A stretch of DNA of 64,000 nucleotides, taken from the NCBI GenBank assembly GCA_023512475.1, contig JAILZL010000011.1, positions 1 to 64,000 on the forward strand, given 5' to 3'. Positions within the stretch are counted from its first letter, which is position 1; the number at the start of each line of letters is the position of its first letter. Shown here piece after piece: positions 14,116 to 23,326 of this stretch. A program made the position numbers and the translations under genes. The stretch is from Syntrophobacterales bacterium (lineage in GTDB: Bacteria; Desulfobacterota; Desulfobaccia; Desulfobaccales; 0-14-0-80-60-11). Below the pieces are notes generated by a model. It made no database searches, was not told the origin of the DNA, and saw only the letters and a program-made list of their open reading frames with translations.

Positions 14116-16515
14116 TCAATGCGAGACCGGGGCGCCCGAGCCGGATTCCTGGGGCGGGAAGGCGATCTCCAGGGCCTGATCCATCTTCTCCACCGGGTGG
14201 AAGATGAGGTCCCGGCGCACCGGCTCGGGGATCTCCTCCAGATCCACGGCATTCTGGGCCGGCAGGATGATCTCCCGGATGCCAGCCCGATGCGCCGCCA
14301 GGACCTTGTTCTTGATGCCGCCCACCGGGAGCACGTCCCCCCGCAGGGTGATCTCCCCGGTCATGGCCAAGCCCTTTTTCACCGGCCGATGGGCCAGCCG
14401 GGAGACCACCGCCGCCAGGAGGGCCAGACCCGCGGAGGGCCCGTCCTTGGGGATGGCGCCGGCGGGCACGTGGATGTGCAGATCCGAACCCTCGAAGAAA
14501 TCCTCCTCCACCCCCAGGAAGGGGGCCCGGGCCCGGACGTAGCTTAAGGCCGCCTCGGCGGACTCCTTCATCACCTCCCCCAGCTGGCCGGTGAGCTTGA
14601 GGGCCCCCTTGCCGGGCATGCGCAGCACCTCAATGAAGAGGATGTCGCCGCCGGTGGGGGTCCAGGCCAGGCCGGTGGCCACCCCGGGTTCGGGCCGGTC
14701 CAGGGCCGCCTCCCGGAAGAAGCGGGGCGGCCCCAGATAGGTGGCCAGATCGGGGACGTCAATCTCCACCCGCTCCCGGACCCCCTCCACGATCTCCCGG
14801 CCGGCGGCCCGGCACAGGGCGGCGATCTCCCGCTCCAGGTTCCGGAGGCCCGCCTCCCGGGTGTAGCGGGCGATGAGCTGCCGCGCCGCCTCCTCGGTGA
14901 GACGGAACTGCTCCGGGGTGAGGCCGTGGGCCTCCAGCTGCCGGGGGATGAGATACTTGAAGGTGATCTCGATCTTTTCCTCCTCGGTGTAGCCCGGCAG
15001 CTCCAATACCTCCATGCGGTCCCGCAGGGCCGGCGGGATGGGGTCCAGGAGGTTGGCGGTGGTGATGAACATCACCTTGGAGAGGTCGAAGCCCACATCC
15101 AGGTAATGGTCGGAGAAGGAGTGGTTCTGCTCCGGATCCAGGACCTCCAGCAGGGCCGCAGCGGGATCGCCCCGGAAGTCGGCGCCGATCTTGTCCACCT
15201 CGTCCAGGATGAAGACCGGGTTGTTGGAGCCGGCCCGGCGCATGGACTGGATGATGCGGCCGGGGAGGGCCCCCACATAGGTGCGGCGGTGCCCCCGGAT
15301 CTCCGCTTCGTCCCGCACCCCGCCCAGGGACAGGCGCACGAACTTGCGGCCCAGGGCCCGGGCGATGGAGCGGCCCAGGGAGGTCTTGCCGGTACCCGGG
15401 GGCCCCACAAAGCAGAGGATGGGCCCCTTCATGTCCGGCTTGAGCTTGCGCACCGCCAGATACTCCAGGATGCGCTTTTTCACCTTCTCCAGGTTGTAGT
15501 GGTCCTCATCCAGGATCTTCCGGGCCTGGGCCAGATCCAGGTTGTCTTCGGTGCTCACGCTCCAGGGAAGCTCGATCATCCACTCCAGGTAGTTGCGGAT
15601 CACCTGGTGGTCCGGGGAGGTGGGCGGGGTGCGTTTGAGGCGGGCCAGCTCCCGCTCCGCCTCCTTCAAAGCGTGGGGCGGCAGTTTGGCCTCCTCCAGC
15701 CGGAATTTGAGCTCTTCATATTCCCGGGTGCGTTCGTCGGTGCCGCCCAGCTCCTTCTCCAGGACCTTGATCTGCTCCCTTAAGAAATACTCCCGCTGGG
15801 CCTTGTCCATCTCGCTTTTGACCTGGGCCTGGATCTTCTTCCCCAGCTCCAGGATCTCCAGCTCCCGGTTGACGTGGGCCAGGACCTTGTGCAGCCGGGC
15901 CTTGACGTCGATGGTCTCCAGGAGGGCCTGCTTGTCCGCCTTGCTGATGTTGAGGCTGCCCGCGGCGATATCCGCCAGCACCCGGGGGTCGCTCAGCTCC
16001 CGGACCAGGGGGCCCAGCTCCGAGGGGAGATACGGCGAGAGCTCCAGCATCTTGAGAAAGAGGCCCTTGAGGTTGGAGACCAGGGCCTCCATCTCCATGT
16101 CCGGCTCATAATCTTCGCTTAAGCCCTCCACTTCGGCGGTCAGGTAGGGCTCATAGCCCACAAAATGGATCAGGTGGAAGCGATAGAGCCCCTGGATGAG
16201 GAGGCGCACCGAGCCGTCCTCGGGTTTGCGCATCTTGAGGATGACGGCCGCGGTGCCGGTGGTGAAGAGGTTGTCGGGGCCATAGCCGGTGGCGCTCTCC
16301 TTCCGGGAGGAGAGGACCCCGAAGATCTTGTCATGCAGCAGCACATCGTCCACCAGCCTCTGCCCGGCTTCGTCCCACACCGCCAGGGGCATGATGATGC
16401 GGGGGAAGAGCACGATGTCCGAGGTGGGCAGGATGGGCAGGATCAGTCTGCCGGTCGGCGGCCCGCCGGTGGGGACGCCCTTGCTGTTCTGGTTCTGGTT
16501 GCCGTCCGAAGTCAT
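14116..16515 (-). CDS. lon: ATP-dependent Lon protease
   Basis: 799 residues, full length for bacterial LonA. The N-terminal substrate-binding LAN domain and coiled coil (about 25-330) lead to the AAA+ module (Walker A GPPGTGKTS at ~374-382, Walker B VFILDEVDKI). The C-terminal protease domain has KDGPSAG with catalytic S694 and a downstream lysine in GGIKNKVLAA. It degrades misfolded and regulatory proteins in the cytoplasm. ATG at 16515 has AGGAAAGGT upstream and lies 6 bases after the hsp20 stop, so the two are one transcript, which fits heat-shock control. Confidence 0.97.
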   Translation of the reverse strand: MTSDGNQNQNSKGVPTGGPPTGRLILPILPTSDIVLFPRIIMPLAVWDEAGQRLVDDVLLHDKIFGVLSSRKESATGYGPDNLFTTGTAAVILKMRKPEDGSVRLLIQGLYRFHLIHFVGYEPYLTAEVEGLSEDYEPDMEMEALVSNLKGLFLKMLELSPYLPSELGPLVRELSDPRVLADIAAGSLNISKADKQALLETIDVKARLHKVLAHVNRELEILELGKKIQAQVKSEMDKAQREYFLREQIKVLEKELGGTDERTREYEELKFRLEEAKLPPHALKEAERELARLKRTPPTSPDHQVIRNYLEWMIELPWSVSTEDNLDLAQARKILDEDHYNLEKVKKRILEYLAVRKLKPDMKGPILCFVGPPGTGKTSLGRSIARALGRKFVRLSLGGVRDEAEIRGHRRTYVGALPGRIIQSMRRAGSNNPVFILDEVDKIGADFRGDPAAALLEVLDPEQNHSFSDHYLDVGFDLSKVMFITTANLLDPIPPALRDRMEVLELPGYTEEEKIEITFKYLIPRQLEAHGLTPEQFRLTEEAARQLIARYTREAGLRNLEREIAALCRAAGREIVEGVRERVEIDVPDLATYLGPPRFFREAALDRPEPGVATGLAWTPTGGDILFIEVLRMPGKGALKLTGQLGEVMKESAEAALSYVRARAPFLGVEEDFFEGSDLHIHVPAGAIPKDGPSAGLALLAAVVSRLAHRPVKKGLAMTGEITLRGDVLPVGGIKNKVLAAHRAGIREIILPAQNAVDLEEIPEPVRRDLIFHPVEKMDQALEIAFPPQESGSGAPVSH

Positions 16516-16521
16516 ATATGG

Positions 16522-16968
16522 TTACCTTTCCTGTTCGTCTTCCGTCAGGGAGACCGTGACCGGGATGCGCCGGGCGGCGGGCCGGGGAAGTTCCACCTCC
16601 AGGACGCCATGGAGGCAGCGGGCCTCCACCGCCTCGGGGTCCACCGCCAGAGGGAGCAGAAAGCGGCGCTCAAAGACGCCCGTCACCATCTCATGCTGCA
16701 GGATGCGGGCGGTGCCGGGAGGCGGGCTCAAGCGGCGGCGGCCCTGGATCACCAGCTCCTGGCCTGCCAAGGAGAGGCTCAGCTCTTCCGGGGGGATGCC
16801 CGCCACCTCCAGGCGCAGGACCAGCCCGGCCGCGGTCTCAAAGAGATCGGCGGCGGGCCGGAAGGAGGGCCCCGTCGGCCAGCCGGGCCACAGCTGCCTC
16901 AGGGCCCGGGCCCGCTCCTCCAGGTTTTCCAGATCCCGCAGAATGCGGATTTTGATGAAGCGGTGCAT
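16522..16968 (-). CDS. Hsp20 small heat-shock chaperone
   Basis: 148 residues. An alpha-crystallin domain spans about 45-140, with the GVLEVELPR signature (A/LxxxGVL motif) near 120-128 and a charged N-terminal arm rich in Leu/Arg. Such proteins hold unfolding clients in large oligomers for other chaperones or proteases. Co-transcription with lon (6-base gap) suggests a hold-or-degrade pair. ATG 16968 follows GAGGCTCCC. The 16-bp palindrome 27 bases upstream may be its operator or an AT-rich promoter element. Moderate divergence from model Hsp20 in the N-terminal arm is usual. Confidence 0.9.
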   Translation of the reverse strand: MHRFIKIRILRDLENLEERARALRQLWPGWPTGPSFRPAADLFETAAGLVLRLEVAGIPPEELSLSLAGQELVIQGRRRLSPPPGTARILQHEMVTGVFERRFLLPLAVDPEAVEARCLHGVLEVELPRPAARRIPVTVSLTEDEQER

Positions 16969-16994
16969 GGGAGCCTCGAATCATTAATCACTAC

Positions 16995-17010
16995 ATTATT
17001 TTAAAATAAT
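16995..17010. promoter_or_regulatory. Perfect 16-bp AT palindrome upstream of hsp20-lon
   Basis: ATTATTTTAAAATAAT reads the same on both strands and lies 27 bases upstream of the hsp20 ATG, within an isolated AT-rich patch (about 16980-17010). It could overlap the -10/-35 region of the minus-strand promoter and serve as a repressor or activator site. No CIRCE sequence is present. Regulator unknown. Confidence 0.4.
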
Positions 17011-17113
17011 CGCCCCAACGCCCCGGACAAGGGCAGCGGCGTGATTTTCTCCCCGGCTCGCTGCTTGGCCGACCGGAAGGTTCTTCGGGGAAGGGGCCCG
17101 GGTCACAGATCCC

Positions 17114-17172
17114 GAACCCCATAGATGGGATGTGGCTGCGCCAACCGGCAAATTCGGCCGGTTTCATCCCAC
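17114..17172 (-). repeat. Structured 3' repeat, copy B
   Basis: Outer arms TGGGATG and CATCCCA and inner arms AACCGG and CCGGTT form a nested stem. Between them is GGCTGCGCC. It matches copy A at 12254-12325 and part of 4714-4755. It lies ~40 bases downstream of the RND gene stop on the minus strand. The position suggests a REP-like element or shared 3'-end structure. Confidence 0.65.
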
Positions 17173-17212
17173 CAGAACCGCCTCCTTCCCCCACCTGTGG
17201 ACTCTGGCCGGC

Positions 17213-20200
17213 TCAGGGGGTCTTGTTCCTGGCCAGGCGGTAGAAAATCAGGGGCACCACCACCAGGGAGAAGGCGGTGGAGGCAAAGAGCCCGAAGATG
17301 AAGGACCAGGCCAGCCCGGAGAAGATGGGGTCCAAAGTGATGACCCAGGAGCCGAACATGGCAGCCCCGGCGGTGAGGAGAATGGGGCGGAAGCGCACCG
17401 CCCCGGAGGTGAGCACCGCCTCCTGGAGGGGCAGGCCCCGCTCCAGGTGGTGGTGGATGAAGTCAATGAGGATGATGGAGTTGCGCACCACAATGCCCGC
17501 CAGGGCGATGAGGCCGATCATGGCGGTGGCGGTGAAGTAGATGGGATCCGCATACCCCGCCACCCGCCCCGCGAACAGGAGATTCAGCAGGGCAAAGCCG
17601 GGCAGAACCCCGATGAGGGTGAGGGGGATGGCCACCATGATCACCAGGGGCATGCCGTAGGACTGGGTCTGGAGGACCAAAAGGAGGTAAATGCCCACCA
17701 GGGCCCCGGCAAAGGCCAGACCCAGGTCCCGGAAGACCTCCACGGTGATCTTCCACTCGCCTTCGCCGCTCCACTTCACCTGGAAACCGGGGGGCAGCGG
17801 GTGGCGTCCCACCTCCCCCATGAGGTGGAGGATGGCGTTCACCGGGCTTTCTCCGGCGGTGTCCCCGGTGACGAACACCACCCGCTCCAGGTTCTTGCGC
17901 AGGATGGGCTGCGGGGCGGTGTCCAAGACGAACCGGCCCAGTTCCGTCAGGGGCACCAGGGCGCCGACGGGGGTGCGCAGGCGCAGCTGTCCCAGGTCGT
18001 CGGGAGAGGAACGGGCGGCCCGGGGCCAGCGCAGGAGGATCTCCACCGGCAGGCGCTCGGTCTCCTCATGCAGGCGGCCCACGGGTTCCCCGGCCTGGGC
18101 GAGAGCCAGACTGCGGGCGATCTGTTGGGCGCTCAGGCCCTGGAGAGCCGCCTTCTCCCGGTCGATGAGGAAGCGCCAGCGGGGGCGGTCCGCCTCCACT
18201 GAGGTGTCCACGTCCACCACGCCCGGGGTCTCCCGGAACCGGGCCGCCAGGGGCCGGGCGGCGGCGATGAGCTCCTCATAGGCGGCCCCCGGCGGGCCGT
18301 AGACCTCCCCCACCAGGGTCTGCAGGACCGGCGGCCCCGGGGGCACCTCCACCACCTTCAGGCGCACCCGGTGCTTCTCGGCCAGGCGGGCGAGCTCCGG
18401 TCGCAGCCGCAGGACGACCGAGTGGCTGGCGGCGGCCCGGTGGTGCTTGTCCGCCAGCTTCACCCGGATCTCCCCCACCGACGGCCCCCGTTTCAGATAG
18501 TAGTGCCGCACCAGGCCGTTGAAATCCATGGGGGAGGTCACCCCGGCAAAGGTGACCGCATGCTCCACCTCATTGACCCGGGCCAGATAGGCGGCCAGCT
18601 CCGTCAAGGCCCGCTGGGTGCCCTCCAGGGGGGTGTCCTCGGGCAGGTCCGCCACCACCAGGAGCTCATCCTTGTTGTCAAAGGGGAGCATCTTGACGGG
18701 CACCAGCCCCAGCACCGGCAACAGCAGGGCGACCACCAAGAGCAGCACCATGCCCCCCAGAAACAGCCGGGCCAGGCGGTCCCGGGTGAGGAGGGGGGTC
18801 ATGAGACGGGTGTAGAGCCGGTAGATCCGGGTCTCTTCCAACACCAGGGGGCGGGTCTCCCGGCCGTATTCCCGCTTCAGCAGGTGATAGGCGGCCCAGG
18901 GGGTGACGGTGAAGGCCACCACCAGACTCATGAGCATGGCCAGGGGCACATTCACCGGCATGGGCCGCATGTAAGGGCCCATCATGCCGGTGACGAAGAA
19001 CAGGGGCAGAAAGCTGATGATCACCGTGAAGGTGGCCAAAATGGTGGGGGCCCGCACCTCGTCCACCGCCACCAGGGTGGCCTCCAAGGGCGGATAGAGC
19101 CGCAACTGGAAGTGGCGGTGGATGTTTTCCACGTCAATGATGGGGTCGTCCACCAGCAGGCCCAGGGAGAGGATGAGGGCAAAGAGGGTCACCCGGTTGA
19201 TGGTATAGCCGAAGAGCATATTCCCGGTGAGGGTGATGGCCAGGGTCAGGGGCACCGCCAGGGCCACGATGAGGGCCTCCCGCCACCCCAGGGCCAGGGT
19301 GAGGAGCAGGGTGATGGAGAGCACCGCAATGAGGAGCTCCCGGATGAGCTTGTTCACCTTGTCATCGGCGGTCCGGCCGTAGTTGCGGGTCACCTCGACG
19401 TAGACGTCCGCCGGCAATAGCTGCCGCTTGAGCTCCCCGATCCGGGCCAGCAGCCCCTCAGCCACCGCCACCGCGTTGGTGCCGGGCCGCTTGGCGAAGG
19501 CCAGGGTGACGGCGGGGTAGAAGCGGCCGGGTTCCACCCCCACCGGCAGGCTGCCATGAGCCGGCCCGAAGACCAGGCGGCTCAGCTCCACCGGCTCCTC
19601 GGGGCCGTCCTGGATGTCGGCCACGTCCTCCAGATAGACCGGTTTCCCCTGATGCACCCCCACCACCAGGCGGGCCACCTCCCGGGCGGTGCGGAAGAAG
19701 GGCCCCGCCTCCAGGAGATATTCCCGGTCCTGGCGGGAGAAGTGTCCCGCCGGCAGGTTGACATTGCCCGCCTCCAGGGCCCGGAGCAGGTCCAGGAGGT
19801 CCAGCTGCCGGGCCGCCAGCCGGGGCGGGTCCGGGATGACCCGGAGCTGGCGTTTCCGCCCCCCCACCACCAGGGTGCGGGCGGTGTCCGGGATGTTCTG
19901 CAGCCGGTGCAGCAGTTCGTCCGCCACCCGTCTCAGCTCGTCGTCTTCCGCCCGGGGGCTCCACAGGGTGAGGGTGAGGATGGGCACGTCGTCAATGCCC
20001 ATGGGTTTCACCACCCAGCCCGCCACCCCGGAAGGCACCTGGTCGATATTGGAGAAGACCTGGTTGTAGGTCTTCACCAAGGCGTCCTCCATGCGCTCCC
20101 CCACCCGGAATTTGGCGGTCACCACCGCCAGACCCGGCCGGGCCAGGGAATAGAGATCCTCCAGGCCCTGCATCTCCCAGAGTTTTTTCTCCAGGTTGAT

Positions 20201-20428
20201 GACCACCAGGTTCTCCACCTCCTGGGGATCGGCCCCGGGGAAGCGGATGACAATGTCCACCATGGGCACCCGGATCTGGGGGTCCTCCTCCCGGGGGGTG
20301 GCCAGGAGGGCCACCGCGCCGGCCAGCAGGCTGAGGAGTATGAAGATGGTGGGGAGCTTGGAGGTCAGGAAGACCTCCACCAGGCGGGCGGTGAAACCCA
20401 GTTCAGGTTTGGGGGCGCCGTCAGTCAT
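17213..20428 (-). CDS. RND efflux transporter inner-membrane subunit
   Basis: 1071 residues of the hydrophobe/amphiphile efflux AcrB-type RND family. It opens with ARLVEVFLTSKLPTIFILLSLL (first span). Two blocks of six-span clusters are separated by large periplasmic loops, the usual duplicated layout. DDPIIDVENIHRHF in the TM4 region has the acidic residues expected for proton relay. GRVAGYADPIYF, GLIALAGIVVRNSIILIDFIHHH and the closing FYRLARNK are typical. It drives drug, metal or lipid export; substrate not predictable. ATG at 20428 is preferred to an upstream GTG at 20563, whose extra 45 residues look non-coding. Third gene of the tolC-adaptor-RND operon. Confidence 0.92.
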   Translation of the reverse strand: MTDGAPKPELGFTARLVEVFLTSKLPTIFILLSLLAGAVALLATPREEDPQIRVPMVDIVIRFPGADPQEVENLVVINLEKKLWEMQGLEDLYSLARPGLAVVTAKFRVGERMEDALVKTYNQVFSNIDQVPSGVAGWVVKPMGIDDVPILTLTLWSPRAEDDELRRVADELLHRLQNIPDTARTLVVGGRKRQLRVIPDPPRLAARQLDLLDLLRALEAGNVNLPAGHFSRQDREYLLEAGPFFRTAREVARLVVGVHQGKPVYLEDVADIQDGPEEPVELSRLVFGPAHGSLPVGVEPGRFYPAVTLAFAKRPGTNAVAVAEGLLARIGELKRQLLPADVYVEVTRNYGRTADDKVNKLIRELLIAVLSITLLLTLALGWREALIVALAVPLTLAITLTGNMLFGYTINRVTLFALILSLGLLVDDPIIDVENIHRHFQLRLYPPLEATLVAVDEVRAPTILATFTVIISFLPLFFVTGMMGPYMRPMPVNVPLAMLMSLVVAFTVTPWAAYHLLKREYGRETRPLVLEETRIYRLYTRLMTPLLTRDRLARLFLGGMVLLLVVALLLPVLGLVPVKMLPFDNKDELLVVADLPEDTPLEGTQRALTELAAYLARVNEVEHAVTFAGVTSPMDFNGLVRHYYLKRGPSVGEIRVKLADKHHRAAASHSVVLRLRPELARLAEKHRVRLKVVEVPPGPPVLQTLVGEVYGPPGAAYEELIAAARPLAARFRETPGVVDVDTSVEADRPRWRFLIDREKAALQGLSAQQIARSLALAQAGEPVGRLHEETERLPVEILLRWPRAARSSPDDLGQLRLRTPVGALVPLTELGRFVLDTAPQPILRKNLERVVFVTGDTAGESPVNAILHLMGEVGRHPLPPGFQVKWSGEGEWKITVEVFRDLGLAFAGALVGIYLLLVLQTQSYGMPLVIMVAIPLTLIGVLPGFALLNLLFAGRVAGYADPIYFTATAMIGLIALAGIVVRNSIILIDFIHHHLERGLPLQEAVLTSGAVRFRPILLTAGAAMFGSWVITLDPIFSGLAWSFIFGLFASTAFSLVVVPLIFYRLARNKTP

Positions 20429-20564
20429 GCCTCGGTGAGCCCTGCCGCAGACGATGAGCAGGGGCCCGGGGGCGGACCCCGGTCCCCTCTCTTCAGCCCT
20501 CCCTTCCACCAGGAGGGGGAGGGGGCGCGGGGAGTGTTTTCCCCGGCCCTCCGGAAAAATCACC

Positions 20565-21632
20565 TTACTCTTCGGGAAGGAGGATCTGTTCCCCCGGCTT
20601 CAGGCCCGCCAGGATCTCCACCAGCTCCTCCACCTCCGCCCCCGGCTGTATCGGGCGGGAAGCGGGCCCGGCGGCGGTGAGCACCGTCACGAAGGTGAGC
20701 TGGCCCACCCGGCGCAGGGCCGCCCGGGGGATGGCCACCACCCGGGCCTCCGGGAGGGGCAGCCGCAGGCGGGCGTACATGCCCGGGACAAGGCCGGGGG
20801 CGCGCACCCGGCCGGTGCGGACCGTGAAGGTGCGGCTGTCGCCCTGGCTCAGGGGAAAGATCTCCGCCAGGGGGACCCGGGTCTCCAAGCCCGCCGCCGG
20901 CGCCGAGACCTCCACCTCCAGCCCGGGGGCCAGGAGCCGGCGCTGATCCTCGCTCACGTCCGCCTCCACCTGCACCTCTTCCGGATCATACAGGGTGAGG
21001 AGGGGCCCCCCGGGCTGGGCCAGGTCGCCCACCGCCACCGGCCGGGCCGCCACCACCCCGGTGATGGGGGCGGTGAGGACGGTGTAGCCCTGGAGCACCG
21101 CGGCCTCCCGCTCCTGGGCCTGCGCCTGGCTGAGAGCCCCTTGGGCGGCCTGCAGACGGGCCTCCATGGCCTCAAACTCCCGGGGACTCACCGCGCCCTC
21201 CCGCACCAGGCGGCGGTAGCGCTCATAGTCCGCCTGCACCTGGGAAAGGTGCGCCCGGGCCTGGACAGTTGCGCCCCGGGCCTGGCGCACCCGGGCCTCG
21301 TACTCCGGCGCCTGCAGGCTCAGGAGGGGCTCCCCCTGCCTCACCCGCTGCCCCACCTGCACGTGGATGTGCCGGACCCGTCCCGGGACCTGGGCCGCCA
21401 CCTGGGTGAGGCTCTGGGAGATCACCCGCGCCGGCACCGTCAGCGCCCGGGGCCAGGGGTGCTCGGTCACCGTCAGGGGCTTCCCGGGTGGCGGGAGGGC
21501 GGGCGGCGCGGTCCCGGGCGCGATCTTGCCGAACTCCAGCAGGCCGGCCAGCCAGACCATCACCAGGATCACCCCCCCGGTCAGGGCCAGAGGGGCCAGG
21601 ATGCGGGTGCGGGAGGCCGGTTCCCGGGTCAT
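20565..21632 (-). CDS. RND periplasmic adaptor (membrane fusion protein)
   Basis: 355 residues. One N-terminal anchor span (about 11-31) is followed by a lipoyl/barrel-sandwich half (VAAQVPGRVRHIHVQVGQRVRQGEPLL), an alpha hairpin (about 105-175, with RRLVREGAVSPREFEAMEARL), the second lipoyl half (LTAPITGVVAARPVAVGDLA) and beta-barrel and membrane-proximal domains. It links the RND pump to the outer-membrane channel. Its ATG overlaps the stop of the TolC-like gene (ATGA), and the RND start lies ~136 bases further on. Substrate unknown. Confidence 0.92.
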   Translation of the reverse strand: MTREPASRTRILAPLALTGGVILVMVWLAGLLEFGKIAPGTAPPALPPPGKPLTVTEHPWPRALTVPARVISQSLTQVAAQVPGRVRHIHVQVGQRVRQGEPLLSLQAPEYEARVRQARGATVQARAHLSQVQADYERYRRLVREGAVSPREFEAMEARLQAAQGALSQAQAQEREAAVLQGYTVLTAPITGVVAARPVAVGDLAQPGGPLLTLYDPEEVQVEADVSEDQRRLLAPGLEVEVSAPAAGLETRVPLAEIFPLSQGDSRTFTVRTGRVRAPGLVPGMYARLRLPLPEARVVAIPRAALRRVGQLTFVTVLTAAGPASRPIQPGAEVEELVEILAGLKPGEQILLPEE

Positions 21633-23023
21633 GGCGCAGTAGGCCTCCCTTGGGGGTCGGGGCCGGACGGGGTGGAGCCCGCCGGGGGGCCGCTCAACGT
21701 TCCCAGGGCCAGCTCCAGGCCGGCGTGGGCCAGGTGGGTGTCAAAGAGGGCCTCCAGGCGCCTGAGATCCGCCTCCTTGGCGGCATCCTCGGCACTGAGG
21801 AGATCCAGGAGCAGGGTGAGGCCCTCCTCATACCGCAGGCGGATGAGGCGCAGGCTCTCCCGGGCCTCGGCCACCACGGTGGTGGCCACCTGATAGCGTT
21901 CCCGGGCGGTCTTAAGGTGCAGGGCCGCCTCGGTCACCTGATGCCGGATGTGATCCAAAAGCTCCCGCTCCAGCTCCCGGGCCTTGGCTTCCCGGGCGGC
22001 GGACTCCCGCTGGCGGGCCAAATCCGCCAAGCCGTTGAACAGGTTGAGGTGGAGCAGGGCCATGACGGTGAAGCTGTCCCCGGAAGGGCCGAAGAGACGG
22101 CGCTGGTCCACGTCGTATTCCGCCACCAGTCGGGCCCGGGGGAGGTGGTTCAGGCGGGCCTTTTGGGTCTCTTTGTGGGCCGCCTGGGCCGCCAGCCTGA
22201 GCTCTTGCAGGTCCGGCCGCCGTGCCTGGGCCACCTGCAGGAGTTCCTCCATCCGGGGGGGCAGGGGCGCCGGCTCCCTGGGGGCCGGGGCCAGGGGGCG
22301 GGAGGCAGTCTCGGGCTTGCCCACCGCGGTGTCCAGGGCGCTCTGGCTGACCCCCACCTGGGCCGCGGCCTGCATCTCTTCCTGCCGGATCTTGGCCAGG
22401 TGCACCTCGGCGGAGAGCGCATCGGCCCGGATGGCGGCCCCGGCCTCATAGCGCCGGTGCACCAGTTCCCGGTGGCGGCGGGCGGTCTCCAGGGCCTGGG
22501 TCAGGACCCGGTGGCGTTCCCGGGCCAGATGCAGGCCGAAATACGCCCGGATGACCTGGAAGATGACCTCCTGGCGCCGCTTCAGCCCCTGGGCCCGGGC
22601 CATCTCCCGGGTGAGTTTCGCCTGCTGATAGCCCAGGGCGGCTTCCCCGGCCTGGAACAGGGGCTGGCTCAGGGTCAGGGCGGTGCGGAAGTTGCCATAG
22701 GGAGAAGGGTGGTTGAGGTTATCCAGCAGGAAATCCTCTGCTGCAAAACGCCGCTGGTTGAGCTTGCTCATGAACACCTGGGAGGGACTGTTGGACCAGG
22801 TGTAGCTCTCGGTCACCTCCAGCCGGGGGAGGAAGCGGGCCCGGGCCCGGGCCACCTCCGCTTCGGCGGCCGTGACCTCCCAGCCCGCGGCCTTGAGCCC
22901 CGGATGGTGCCGGAGGGCGGTGAGGATGGCCTCTTCCAGGGTCAGCGGGGCAGAAGCCGCCCCGGGGCTCAGGATGCCCAGGCCCAAAAGGAAGACGCCG
23001 ACCCATGGCAAAAGGCGCACCAA
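21629..23023 (-). CDS. TolC-family outer-membrane channel protein
   Basis: 464 residues. Signal peptide at about 1-24 (ending SPGAASA) is followed by two internally repeated OEP regions of ~200 residues with long heptad helices (PLTLEEAILTALRHHPGLKAAG; RHRELVHRRYEAGAAIRADAL in repeat one; RESLRLIRLRYEEGLTLLLDLLSAEDA in repeat two). The protein trimerises as an outer-membrane exit duct. The first codon appears to be TTG at 23023, directly followed by GTG; GGGAG lies about 8 bases upstream. First gene of the efflux operon. Confidence 0.92.
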   Translation of the reverse strand: MVRLLPWVGVFLLGLGILSPGAASAPLTLEEAILTALRHHPGLKAAGWEVTAAEAEVARARARFLPRLEVTESYTWSNSPSQVFMSKLNQRRFAAEDFLLDNLNHPSPYGNFRTALTLSQPLFQAGEAALGYQQAKLTREMARAQGLKRRQEVIFQVIRAYFGLHLARERHRVLTQALETARRHRELVHRRYEAGAAIRADALSAEVHLAKIRQEEMQAAAQVGVSQSALDTAVGKPETASRPLAPAPREPAPLPPRMEELLQVAQARRPDLQELRLAAQAAHKETQKARLNHLPRARLVAEYDVDQRRLFGPSGDSFTVMALLHLNLFNGLADLARQRESAAREAKARELERELLDHIRHQVTEAALHLKTARERYQVATTVVAEARESLRLIRLRYEEGLTLLLDLLSAEDAAKEADLRRLEALFDTHLAHAGLELALGTLSGPPAGSTPSGPDPQGRPTAP

Positions 23024-23326
23024 GGTTCAGACTCCCGCGGGCATTGTAGCAGCTTGACGGGCCTTTTGACAATGGCCATCCCTCCTCCCCGACTCGCGGG
23101 TCCAAGGCGGACTTCATTACCTTCCGCCAATCATTCCCTCAACCTGCCAGCCAAAAACATGCAGAGAAAAAATGTCCCGCCCATTGTGGGCCAATATGAG
23201 TTTCGTACTCAGGGAAGGAAAAAGAGAGGGTGCCGGGGGCAGGAAGGCTGGGTGCCGACTCGGACCGCACCGGCACCGGAGGGGCGCCGCCCGGAGGGCA
23301 TCCGGGCCGCCGGAAAAGGGGGGATT
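23024..23326. other. Divergent intergenic region, no gene
   Basis: Separates the efflux operon (minus) from the methyltransferase operon (plus). AT content rises around 23120-23225, consistent with promoters for both directions, but no clear -35/-10 pair is seen. Confidence 0.4.

Noticed and set aside
20429-20563. Longer N-terminus of the RND protein from a GTG start
   Set aside because: The added 45 residues are Pro/Gly/Arg-rich and unlike RND N-termini; the ATG at 20428 directly precedes the first membrane span.
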